A DNA stretch of 46,245 bases, taken from an uncultured Eubacteriales bacterium. Its GTDB lineage: Bacteria; Bacillota; Clostridia; Oscillospirales; Oscillospiraceae. The DNA is taken from contig CATXTO010000015.1 of NCBI GenBank assembly GCA_958402445.1, forward strand, positions 1 through 46,245. Reading direction: 5' to 3'. The translations under genes were made by a program, and so were the position numbers. Below the pieces are notes generated by a model that had not been told where the DNA came from, searched no databases, and was given only the letters and a program-made list of their open reading frames with translations. This document shows positions 1-6,806 of this stretch, piece by piece (the first letter of the stretch is position 1; every line of letters starts with the position of its first letter).

Positions 1-395
1 TCCATGGGCGGCTCCGGCTGCGGGGGCAGCTCCGGCTCCATGGGCGGCTCCGGCTTACTAGGCTTTGTCCATTGCTGCTCTTCTCCGCCTGTGCCCGCCC
101 CATGAAGCTGTTTGGGGCGCGCAGGCATTGACTCCAATAATTCCAGCCGGATTGGACCTGACTGGGGCAGCTTTTTGGCCGCAACCTTTGTGTGCAGCTG
201 TAGCTCCCCGCCCTCCGGCACCGGAATGCCCAGGGAAAAGTCGTCCTCCGGGGTCCGAAGCACTAGACGAAGAATTTTCCCCACAGAGGGGCCGCACCGG
301 CAGTCAAACTGCAAGTACAAGCCCTGACGGACGGCTTCGCACCGCCCAACGGTTTGTTCATCCCGATATACGGGCCAAGTTCCTTCCAAGCTCAT
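1..395 (-). CDS. Unrecognised protein, 3' end cut by window edge
   Basis: An open frame of 131 codons runs from an ATG at 395 off the left edge without a stop. A strong ribosome binding site (GGGGGAGGTG) lies 6 nt before the ATG, which fixes the start. The first 100 residues look globular, with alternating charged and hydrophobic segments and two close cysteines (DCRCG near residue 32). The visible end becomes a Pro/Glu-rich repeat of the KPEPPMEPELPPQPEPPM type, which suggests a flexible linker or surface-exposed tail. It is the last visible gene of the nnrD-alr-ndoA operon and follows the ndoA hairpin directly, so its translation may depend on that hairpin. I do not recognise the family and assign no function. 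Confidence 0.7.
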   Translation of the reverse strand, partial: MSLEGTWPVYRDEQTVGRCEAVRQGLYLQFDCRCGPSVGKILRLVLRTPEDDFSLGIPVPEGGELQLHTKVAAKKLPQSGPIRLELLESMPARPKQLHGAGTGGEEQQWTKPSKPEPPMEPELPPQPEPPM

Positions 396-431
396 AAAAA
401 GCACCTCCCCCGCAATCCTATGCGGAGGAGG
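396..431 (-). terminator. Hairpin after ndoA that also masks the next gene's RBS
   Basis: On the minus strand an 11-bp stem (arms 421-431 and 404-414, six-base loop, one G-T pair) is followed by TGCTTTTTA. This has the form of an intrinsic terminator for the alr-ndoA operon. Its 3' arm contains the GGGGGAGG ribosome binding site of the gene starting at 395, and the T-run abuts that ATG. On the plus strand the same hairpin is followed by GTTTTT, so it could work in both directions. Confidence 0.75.
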
Positions 432-450
432 CGTTTTTCATTCACGGTTG

Positions 451-804
451 TTACCCTTGCAGACCGAAACTAACGGCGATGGCGCTATCCACCTGGTTCA
501 TCTGGTCGTTGTCCAGGTGGCCCATATGCTCCCGCAGACGCCGCTTATCAATGGTCCGGATTTGCTCCAGCAGCACCACAGAGTCCTTGGTTAAACCTAC
601 GCTGTTGCCGCAGATATTGATATGCGTCGGCAGGCGCGCCTTCCCTGTTTGACTTGTGATTGCAGCGGCAATGACCGTGGGCGAATGTTTGTTGCCCACA
701 TCGTTTTGCACAATGAGCACAGGCCTAGTCCCGCCCTGTTCGCTTCCGACCACCGGGCTCAGGTCCGCATAAAAGATATCGCCCCGCTTGACATTGGTAT
801 CCAT
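451..804 (-). CDS. ndoA: MazF/PemK-family endoribonuclease toxin (EndoA/NdoA)
   Basis: This is a sequence-specific mRNA endoribonuclease of the MazF fold, 117 residues long as expected. The family signature is clear: VKRGDIFYADLSPVVGSEQ near the N-terminus (catalytic Arg region), then GGTRPVLIVQND, AAAITSQTGKARLPTH with the catalytic Thr/Ser, and LLEQIRTIDKRRL. The ATG at 804 has GGAG 10 nt upstream; an in-frame GTG at 813 lies too close to that site. It follows alr, the same order as alr-ndoAI-ndoA in Bacillus, but the 178 nt between alr and this start hold no antitoxin gene. Any partner antitoxin must be elsewhere. The toxin fold is near certain; the cleavage motif cannot be read from sequence. 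Confidence 0.95.
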   Translation of the reverse strand: MDTNVKRGDIFYADLSPVVGSEQGGTRPVLIVQNDVGNKHSPTVIAAAITSQTGKARLPTHINICGNSVGLTKDSVVLLEQIRTIDKRRLREHMGHLDNDQMNQVDSAIAVSFGLQG

Positions 805-982
805 TGGCTTCACGCTCCGTGAGAAATCATTGCCAGCGTCACCAGAACAAATATTCTATGTAACGCGGCTCTGATTCTATTGTCCCACGCAGGCGACGGA
901 TTTATACCGCTTTCCGCTTCCGAATTATCTTATGCCGGGCGCCTCCAAAATACCACCGATTGGTCGAAAAATGTCGAGCGCA

Positions 983-2152
983 TCAAACGATGTACTGCAA
1001 AATCTCCGTTCTCTTTTTTCCATCCAGATAGATCCGCGGAATCCGCTTGTTGATGCCGCAGAGAATCTCATATGGGATCGTCTGCAGCTGTTCGGCCAGG
1101 TCGCAAACGCTGATGGCTCCTGGCTCGGCGCCAAACACCGTAACCACATCTCCTACCCGGGCACCCGGAACCTCTGTGACATCCACCATGCACATGTCCA
1201 TACAAATCCGTCCGATTACCGGTACGTGGGCGCCGCGGAGCAGGAAGCTGGCCCGGTTGGAAAGCTGCCTCGGCAAGCCGTCTGCGTAACCAATGGAAAC
1301 TACTGCAACAGTACGGGGTTCTTTGGTCCTGTAGGTTCTGCCATAGCTCACGGAAATCCCCGCCGGAAAATGCCGGATTTGCGATATGGTAGTCTGCAAG
1401 GCCAGCATAGGCCGCAAATCCAACTTACCCGCCGTATCCTGGGAAGGCGCAATACCATACATGGCGATGCCAGGCCGAATCATATCCATGGCGAATTCCG
1501 GATATAAAATGACGCCAGCGCTGTTGCAGCAGTGACAAATTTCCGGTCTGGCGCCTGAAACAGCCATGGCGTCCACCACGGCCTGAAACTGCGCGTACTG
1601 CTCCCGCGTAAAAGCCATATCCCCCGGCTCCAGGGAATCCGCCACTGGAAAATGGGTGAACATCCCCTCCACCAGCAGATGGGGCATCCGGGTGACCTGC
1701 AGCAGCTGCTCCAGTGTACCTTCCTCCGCCACAAAAAAGCCCAGCCGCGCCATGCCGGTATCCAGCTTTAAATGCACCCGCAGGCGATGGGCAGTTCCTT
1801 CCAGCCTTTTTTCCAGCTCTTGTGCATATTCCAGGCTGTGAACCTCCTGGGTGATATCCAGCTCCACTAAGTCCAGGGCATAGGAGGCAGGCGTATGGCC
1901 TAAAATTAAAATAGGGAGCCGGAGCTCACCCCGCCGCAGCTGGACCGCCTCCTCCAAATTGGAAACCGCCAAATAGTCCGCGCCCAGCTCAGCCAAATGG
2001 TGGCTCACTGGAACTGCTCCGTGGCCGTAGGCGTCCGCCTTGACGACGCCTACGAAGCGGCAGTTTGGACCCGCACTGCGGCGTAAAACCATATAATTGT
2101 GGGACAGCGCGTCCAGAGACACGTCCGCCCAGGTTCGCTTCAGTAATTTCAT
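983..2152 (-). CDS. alr: Alanine racemase
   Basis: Cytosolic PLP enzyme that interconverts L- and D-alanine for peptidoglycan. The PLP lysine sits in VVKADAYGHG (Lys38) and the second catalytic base in SVSYGRTY (Tyr about 270). The TIM-barrel motif HLKLDTGMARLGF and the C-terminal IGRICMDMCMVDVT segment are complete, giving 389 residues, normal for the family. The start at 2152 is preferred over an upstream ATG at 2164 because TGGAG lies 6 nt before 2152 and homologues begin just before KRTWADV. It lies 13 nt after the lipoprotein gene in a tight operon, with the EndoA toxin gene downstream, as in many Firmicutes. Confidence 0.97.
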   Translation of the reverse strand: MKLLKRTWADVSLDALSHNYMVLRRSAGPNCRFVGVVKADAYGHGAVPVSHHLAELGADYLAVSNLEEAVQLRRGELRLPILILGHTPASYALDLVELDITQEVHSLEYAQELEKRLEGTAHRLRVHLKLDTGMARLGFFVAEEGTLEQLLQVTRMPHLLVEGMFTHFPVADSLEPGDMAFTREQYAQFQAVVDAMAVSGARPEICHCCNSAGVILYPEFAMDMIRPGIAMYGIAPSQDTAGKLDLRPMLALQTTISQIRHFPAGISVSYGRTYRTKEPRTVAVVSIGYADGLPRQLSNRASFLLRGAHVPVIGRICMDMCMVDVTEVPGARVGDVVTVFGAEPGAISVCDLAEQLQTIPYEILCGINKRIPRIYLDGKKRTEILQYIV

Positions 2153-2165
2153 ATCATGCTCCATT

Positions 2166-2744
2166 TCAGGAAAGGAATTGAAACTCCGAGACCGAAATGG
2201 TCAGAATCCTCTGACCATTATAGCACACTTCCGCAAAAATGGGTATCCTTTTTTGCGGATCCAGCCAGGTATCTACCGTCAAGGGATTCTCCTCAAAGGT
2301 GGAGTCCACAGTGAGACGCAGGCCGTCGCCATCCTGCCCCACTGCGGTGATATAGCCCGTGCGCCAGCTTTGTTCCATCACATAGGAGGCCGTCACCGGA
2401 CTCACCTTGCCGTCCGCCAGCAGCCCAAAATCCAGCGCCGTATCCTCAAAGGTCAGCTTCCCGCCTGAGGCGGATACCGTACCGGCAATCCCTGCAATGG
2501 TCTCCGGCGCGGTCACGACAAACGACAACGCCCCCTCCGGGTCCGTGGTGCAGGCCACAGAAAAGCTGTAGACCTGGTCGCCGTAATCCGCCGTGATATC
2601 CGCTGCGAACGAGCATCCCGCGCCGCCTAGCAGCTGCGCTCGGAATGCCAGCGCGTCCTCCATCCGGCTGTCCCCTCCCGCCTTGCATCCGGCGAGAAGC
2701 AACACCAATCCCAACCATAAACACACGGCCCGCACTTTGCCCAT
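2166..2744 (-). CDS. Putative lipoprotein of unknown function
   Basis: A 192-residue exported protein. Residues 1-20 form a lipoprotein signal peptide (KVRAVCLWLGLVLLLAGC): a positive start, a hydrophobic core and lipobox LLAGC with the modified Cys at 20. The rest is mostly predicted beta strand, with alternating hydrophobic positions and many Gly/Thr turns (for example YSFSVACTTDPEG, GKLTFEDTALDFG, ITISVSEFQF-like end), which would fit a LolA/LolB-like or other beta-rich lipid- or ligand-binding fold. That fold guess is weak. The gene sits between nnrD (13 nt upstream) and alr in an operon tied to cell-wall and cofactor maintenance. Membrane anchoring is well supported; function is not known. 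Confidence 0.85.
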   Translation of the reverse strand: MGKVRAVCLWLGLVLLLAGCKAGGDSRMEDALAFRAQLLGGAGCSFAADITADYGDQVYSFSVACTTDPEGALSFVVTAPETIAGIAGTVSASGGKLTFEDTALDFGLLADGKVSPVTASYVMEQSWRTGYITAVGQDGDGLRLTVDSTFEENPLTVDTWLDPQKRIPIFAEVCYNGQRILTISVSEFQFLS

Positions 2745-2757
2745 GGGAAATCCACCC

Positions 2758-3606
2758 TTATTTCAGTAGTCGCGGAAGGGTCTCAATCAAATCCGAGGGT
2801 AGCATGCCGTACTGGCCCAGACGCCGCGCACACAGGTCACCGGCCGCCCCATGCAGCCAGGCCGCACAGGCTGCCGCTTCCAGCGGGGGCAGCCCCATGC
2901 CCAGCATGCTTACCAGTATCCCGGCCAGGACGTCCCCGCTGCCCCCGGTGGCCATCCCCGAATTGCCCGTGTGATTCTCATAGAGGCGATGCCCATCGGT
3001 AATTACAGTTCTGTGGCCTTTCAGCAGCACATGAACGCCCAACTCCTGCGCCAACGACGCCGCCGAGGCGCCGCGATCCGAGGTCAGTATGCCGCCCAGC
3101 CGCCGGAATTCCCCGTCGTGGGGCGTCAAGATCACATGGCTCGTCCTTCCACGCAATATATTTCTATGCGGCGCCAAAACGTTTATGCCATCGGCATCCA
3201 GCACAATGGGCGCCGTGCTGTGGGTCAAGACCGCCTGCACCACTGCAAGCACGCCGGAGGACTGTCCCATGCCGGGGCCCAAAAGCACGGCGTCACACCC
3301 CGACAGACGCTTCAGAATCGGCGAGACCGCCTCTTCCGAGAGCATACCTTCCCGGTCCGGTAAGGGAAACACCACCGGCTCGTCCAGCTTACCTGCCTCC
3401 ACTTCATAAATTGACGATGGAACGCCCAGATAAATCAGGCCAGCCCCAGATCGGAGGGCCGCCCGGGCCGCCAGAGCCGCCGCTCCGGTATAGCCCAGAC
3501 TTCCGCAGAGCAGCAGGAGCTTACCGAAATCCCCCTTGTGTCCCCAAGGATCCCGGTCCGGCAACAAGCTCCAAACATCCGTTCGGGTCAGCACAATTGG
3601 CTCCAT
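2758..3606 (-). CDS. nnrD: ADP-dependent NAD(P)H-hydrate dehydratase
   Basis: Repairs hydrated NADH/NADPH (the S form) using ADP. The ribokinase-like fold is evident from GDFGKLLLLCGSLGYTGAA (residues 25-43), GPGMGQSSG (110-118), TPHDGEFRRL (161-170) and the nucleotide/catalytic loop ATGGSGDVLAG (219-229; usually GTGD, here GSGD). At 282 residues it contains only the dehydratase; the NAD(P)HX epimerase domain (NnrE), often fused at the N-terminus, is absent. The ATG has GGGAGG 6 nt upstream. It is the first gene of the operon, downstream of a consensus promoter at 3642-3670. Confidence 0.93.
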   Translation of the reverse strand: MEPIVLTRTDVWSLLPDRDPWGHKGDFGKLLLLCGSLGYTGAAALAARAALRSGAGLIYLGVPSSIYEVEAGKLDEPVVFPLPDREGMLSEEAVSPILKRLSGCDAVLLGPGMGQSSGVLAVVQAVLTHSTAPIVLDADGINVLAPHRNILRGRTSHVILTPHDGEFRRLGGILTSDRGASAASLAQELGVHVLLKGHRTVITDGHRLYENHTGNSGMATGGSGDVLAGILVSMLGMGLPPLEAAACAAWLHGAAGDLCARRLGQYGMLPSDLIETLPRLLK

Positions 3607-3641
3607 GCGCTTCCTCCCAGGTCTTCAAAAGATTTTTGTTC

Positions 3642-3670
3642 ATTATATACCTCCCAATCCCGCCGGTCAA
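3642..3670 (-). promoter_or_regulatory. Sigma-A promoter of the nnrD-alr-ndoA operon
   Basis: Minus-strand TTGACC (3670-3665), a 17-nt spacer, then TATAAT (3647-3642). The start site would fall about 30 nt before the nnrD ATG. No competing site is seen. Confidence 0.85.
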
Positions 3671-3763
3671 GAGAAGTGAAGCCTCATTTAAGAAAGACGA
3701 ACCAGGGCTGTAGCAGTCATCCGCGGATAGCCGTCAGGCCTTACCTTGCCGAAAAATTGCCCC

Positions 3764-3792
3764 TTGACAACAGAGGAATCCACTTGTAAACT
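3764..3792 (+). promoter_or_regulatory. Sigma-A promoter of the MATE leader
   Basis: TTGACA (3764-3769), exactly 17 nt, TAAACT (3787-3792). The predicted transcript starts near 3799, more than 110 nt before the MATE gene, and must pass an SD-like site and a strong terminator. Confidence 0.8.
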
Positions 3793-3821
3793 GAAATCAA
3801 CCATCGGAGGGCTTTTGATTT

Positions 3822-3887
3822 GTGCAAAAAAGCCGGATAAGATGTCGGGCATGCCCGGTATTTTATCCGGCCTTTTTCCAGCCCTGA
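3822..3887 (+). other. Candidate leader peptide ORF overlapping the attenuator
   Basis: GGAGGG at 3806-3811 is followed by a GTG at 3822 (10-nt spacing) that opens 21 codons, rich in Arg/Cys/Pro, to a TGA at 3885. An alternative TTG at 3815 opens a second frame to a TGA at 3890. Either frame runs through the whole terminator hairpin, so a translating ribosome would disrupt it. Ribosome-dependent attenuation of drug exporters is known in Firmicutes; that this is one is inference. Confidence 0.4.
3832..3877 (+). terminator. Intrinsic terminator between promoter and MATE gene (attenuator)
   Basis: A perfect 9-bp outer stem (GCCGGATAA at 3832-3840 with TTATCCGGC at 3863-3871) encloses a second stem, CGGGC-AT-GCCCG (3846-3857), and is followed by CCTTTTT. 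It lies downstream of the consensus promoter and 36 nt before the MATE start, so it must be bypassed for the gene to be expressed. Confidence 0.85.
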
Positions 3888-3913
3888 CCTGAAATAAAAG
3901 GACGGTTCCAGCC

Positions 3914-5275
3914 ATGCCAAGCAACCAAACCTTCACAGAGGGAACCATTTTCCCGAAGCTGCTCCGGTTCGCGCTTCCCGTACTGCTGGCCCTGCTGCTC
4001 CAGGCCATGTACGGCGCCGTGGACCTGCTGATCGTCGGCCAGTTCAGCTCGCCTGCCGACGTCTCCGCCGTCTCCACCGGAAGTCAAATTATGCAGACCA
4101 TGACAGTAGTCGTCACTGGTTTATCCATGGGCGTCACGGTTTTGGTAGGGCGTAAGATTGGGGAAGGAAAATCGGGTGAGGCAGGACAGGTCATCGGATG
4201 CGGGATATTTTTGTTCGCCTGCCTCGCCGTTGGGCTCACCATAGGGATGCTTTTGACTGCAACCCCCCTGACTAATCTCATGCACGCCCCAGAGGAGGCG
4301 TTCTCGCAAACCGTCTCCTATGTGCGGATTTGTTCTGCCGGGACCGTCTTTATTGTCGCCTATAATCTGGTAGGCAGTATTTTTCGGGGTATTGGCGACT
4401 CTAAAATGCCGCTGATCACCGTGTCTATCGCATGCGTTCTCAACATTTTAGGGGATCTGCTTCTGGTGGCGGGCCTCCATTGGGGCTCCGCCGGAGCTGC
4501 GCTGGCTACCGTAGCCGCGCAGGCGGTCAGCGTTCTGTTGTCTTTGGTTATGATCCGGCGGCGATCGCTGCCTTTTGCAGTTTCCCGCCGAAGCTTCCGG
4601 CTCCAGTCCGGCGTTCTCCGGCAAATCTTATTTTTAGGCATTCCCATTGCCCTACAGGATTTGCTGGTGAGCGTCTCGTTTTTAGCAATCTTAGCTATTG
4701 TGAATAATTTGGGGCTCATCCCCTCCGCCGGGGTCGGTGTCGCGGAAAAACTCTGCGCCTTCATCATGCTGGTTCCCTCCGCTTATATGCAGGCTATGTC
4801 CGCCTTTGTCGCGCAAAATATGGGCGCAAACCGTCCGGACCGGGCCAGGAGGGTCCTGCTGTACGGGATTATCTCCTCCTTGGCAATTGGTCTTTTAATG
4901 GCATACGCCTCTTTTTTCCATGGTGATATCCTGGCGACGCTTTTTGCTAGGGACGCTGCAATCGTTGCCGCTGCTGCGGATTATTTAAAGGCCTATGCCA
5001 TTGATTGCCTGTTGACCTCCTTTTTATTCTGCTTGATCGGCTATTTCAATGGCTGCGGTAAAACTGTGTTTGTCATGCTTCAGGGCATTTTAGGCGCTTT
5101 TTGCATTCGGATTCCAATTTCCTATCTGATGAGCCGGCGTCCCGGGACCACCCTGTTTCACATTGGGTTAGCCACGCCGGCCTCCACCGCCGTACAAATT
5201 CTTCTGTGCGGCCTGTATTTCCTATTGCAAACCAGACAGTTCCGCCGCAGCTCCCAGGAACAAGCCGGCGCCTAG
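3914..5275 (+). CDS. MATE family efflux transporter
   Basis: Integral membrane protein of 453 residues with about 12 hydrophobic segments, in the usual two-halves MATE arrangement (each half starting with a segment like LLRFALPVLLALLLQAMYGAVD and GIPIALQDLLVSVSFLAILAIV). It would exchange drugs or organic cations for Na+ or H+. The family signature VDLLIVGQFSSPADVSAVSTGSQI is present near residue 40. The start has only a weak AAGGA 11 nt upstream, in keeping with controlled translation. Substrate cannot be told from sequence. Expression appears to be gated by the promoter-attenuator just upstream, which points to induction by a substrate or by slowed translation. Confidence 0.9.
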   Translation: MPSNQTFTEGTIFPKLLRFALPVLLALLLQAMYGAVDLLIVGQFSSPADVSAVSTGSQIMQTMTVVVTGLSMGVTVLVGRKIGEGKSGEAGQVIGCGIFLFACLAVGLTIGMLLTATPLTNLMHAPEEAFSQTVSYVRICSAGTVFIVAYNLVGSIFRGIGDSKMPLITVSIACVLNILGDLLLVAGLHWGSAGAALATVAAQAVSVLLSLVMIRRRSLPFAVSRRSFRLQSGVLRQILFLGIPIALQDLLVSVSFLAILAIVNNLGLIPSAGVGVAEKLCAFIMLVPSAYMQAMSAFVAQNMGANRPDRARRVLLYGIISSLAIGLLMAYASFFHGDILATLFARDAAIVAAAADYLKAYAIDCLLTSFLFCLIGYFNGCGKTVFVMLQGILGAFCIRIPISYLMSRRPGTTLFHIGLATPASTAVQILLCGLYFLLQTRQFRRSSQEQAGA

Positions 5276-5440
5276 CATAATTCCCTTTGAGACCTAAACC
5301 CAGAGACTCCGTAGATGGTAAGGAAAGCCGAGGACCTGTGCCGGTTTCAAGCTCCAAGGCTGCGCAGCTTACCGAGCGCCAATTATGGCTTTGAAAGCGT
5401 GGTTATTTCGTCTGCCGGCAGTAAAATTTCATATTCCCTC
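5276..5440. other. Gap with no recognised feature
   Basis: Between the MATE stop and the pheST promoter I see no convincing gene or T-tailed hairpin. A short palindrome GCTGCGCAGC is the only structure. No clear terminator for the MATE gene was found. Confidence 0.5.
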
Positions 5441-5469
5441 TTGCAAGTTCTTATCAACTGTGTTAAAAT
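5441..5469 (+). promoter_or_regulatory. Sigma-A promoter of the pheST T-box leader
   Basis: TTGCAA (5441-5446), 17 nt, TAAAAT (5464-5469). It places the transcript start near 5476, at the 5' side of the T-box leader. Confidence 0.7.
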
Positions 5470-5475
5470 GGCACT

Positions 5476-5740
5476 TAAATTGGTAAAAAGGCAGAGAATG
5501 GGCCGCCTTGCGCTGGCTTGCGCGTCAAAGAGAGAGCGGGATGGTGGGATCCGCTCCCGTGCAGCGTTGGGCCTTCTCCCAGGAGCCGCCGCCTGAACGC
5601 AGCAGTAGGGTGAGCCGGGTTACTCCGTTAAAGGTAATGGACGCTTTGCGTCCGGGAGTGCGCCGAACGGCGAATGCGGGTGGTACCGCGGAAGATGCAA
5701 ATCTTTCGTCCCCAGAGGGGGCGAAGGATTTTTCTTTTTG
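5476..5740 (+). promoter_or_regulatory. T-box leader controlling pheS-pheT
   Basis: The diagnostic T-box sequence TGCGGGTGGTACCGCGG is at 5675-5691; its UGGU would pair with an ACCA tRNA end. It is followed by a terminator with an 11-bp stem (CTTTCGTCCCC / GGGGGCGAAGG, 5703-5727) and ATTTTTCTTTTT. A Stem III-like hairpin GGACG-CTTTG-CGTCC precedes it (about 5639-5653). The only UUC triplet in the likely Stem I region is at 5574-5576 and is the candidate Phe specifier. Uncharged tRNA-Phe would stabilise the antiterminator and turn on synthetase synthesis. The 5' boundary is approximate. Confidence 0.93.
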
Positions 5741-5768
5741 TCTATTTTGCAGGTAAGGAGAGAGTTTC

Positions 5769-6794
5769 ATGAAACAACAGTTGGAGGAAATCAAATGCCG
5801 GGCTCTACAGGCCCTGGACAACGCCAGTGCTCCAGCAGAGCTGGAGGAGCTGCGGGTCCGTCTTTTGGGGAAAAAAGGCGAGCTCACGGCGGTGCTCAAG
5901 CAGATGGGTAAGCTGGCGCCGGAGGAGCGGCCCGTGCTGGGGCAGCTGGCAAATTCCGTCCGCGCCGCCATCGAAGAACGGCTGGAGATCCGGAAGGCCG
6001 CCATTCATACCGCCGCCCTGGAGGCTAAGCTGGCCGCTGAGCAATTAGACGTGACCATCCCCGGCACACCTGTGTCCTTGGGACACCAGCATCCCATGAA
6101 TCGGGTCCTGGACGAGGCCAAGGAGATTTTTATCGGGATGGGCTTCACGGTGGTGGACGGTCCGGAGGTTGAACTCTCCGAATATAACTTCACTAAGCTC
6201 AACCACGACCCAGGCCACCCGGCTCGGGATCGCAGCGACACGTTTTATTTCACGGATGACGACTCCGTTCTGCTGCGGACCCAGACCAGTCCCATGCAAA
6301 TTCGGGTCATGGAAGCAACCAAGCCTCCCATCCGCATCGTCGCGCCTGGCCGGGTCTACCGCAAGGACGAGGTGGATGCCACCCACTCTCCCATGTTCCA
6401 TCAAATCGAGGGACTGGTGGTGGACGAGGGCGTCACTATGGCAGACCTGAAGGGCACGCTGGAGGCCCTGACCAAGCGGCTTTACGGAGAGAACGCCGTA
6501 GTCCGGTTCCGTCCGCATCACTTTCCCTTTACAGAGCCCAGCTGCGAGGTGGATATGCAATGCTTCGAGTGCCACGGCGCCGGCTGCAGGACCTGTAAGG
6601 GAGAGGGCTGGATCGAGCTGCTGGGCGCCGGCATGGTGCATCCCGCCGTTCTAGAGGGCTGCGGCATTGATCCGGACCGGTATTCCGGCTTTGCCTTCGG
6701 CATTGGCTTAGAGCGGATGGCCATGCGCCGATTTTCCATTTCTGATATGCGCCTGATTTTTGAAAATGATATTCGGTTCCTGTCTCAATTCTAA
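5769..6794 (+). CDS. pheS: Phenylalanine--tRNA ligase alpha subunit
   Basis: Class II synthetase subunit, 341 residues, which carries the catalytic site of the (alpha-beta)2 enzyme charging tRNA-Phe. An N-terminal coiled-coil (residues 1-90, Glu/Lys/Leu-rich) is followed by motif 2 around APGRVYRKDEVDATHSPMFHQIEG and motif 3 in FAFGIGLERMAMRRF near the C-terminus. The substrate-binding stretch PFTEPSCEVDMQC is intact. A CFEC...CRTC cluster (about residues 261-276) forms the zinc-ribbon-like insertion seen in some bacterial PheS. The start has AAGGAGAG 6-8 nt upstream. It lies right after the T-box terminator and 12 nt before pheT. Confidence 0.98.
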   Translation: MKQQLEEIKCRALQALDNASAPAELEELRVRLLGKKGELTAVLKQMGKLAPEERPVLGQLANSVRAAIEERLEIRKAAIHTAALEAKLAAEQLDVTIPGTPVSLGHQHPMNRVLDEAKEIFIGMGFTVVDGPEVELSEYNFTKLNHDPGHPARDRSDTFYFTDDDSVLLRTQTSPMQIRVMEATKPPIRIVAPGRVYRKDEVDATHSPMFHQIEGLVVDEGVTMADLKGTLEALTKRLYGENAVVRFRPHHFPFTEPSCEVDMQCFECHGAGCRTCKGEGWIELLGAGMVHPAVLEGCGIDPDRYSGFAFGIGLERMAMRRFSISDMRLIFENDIRFLSQF

Positions 6795-6806
6795 GGAGGG
6801 CAGAAA

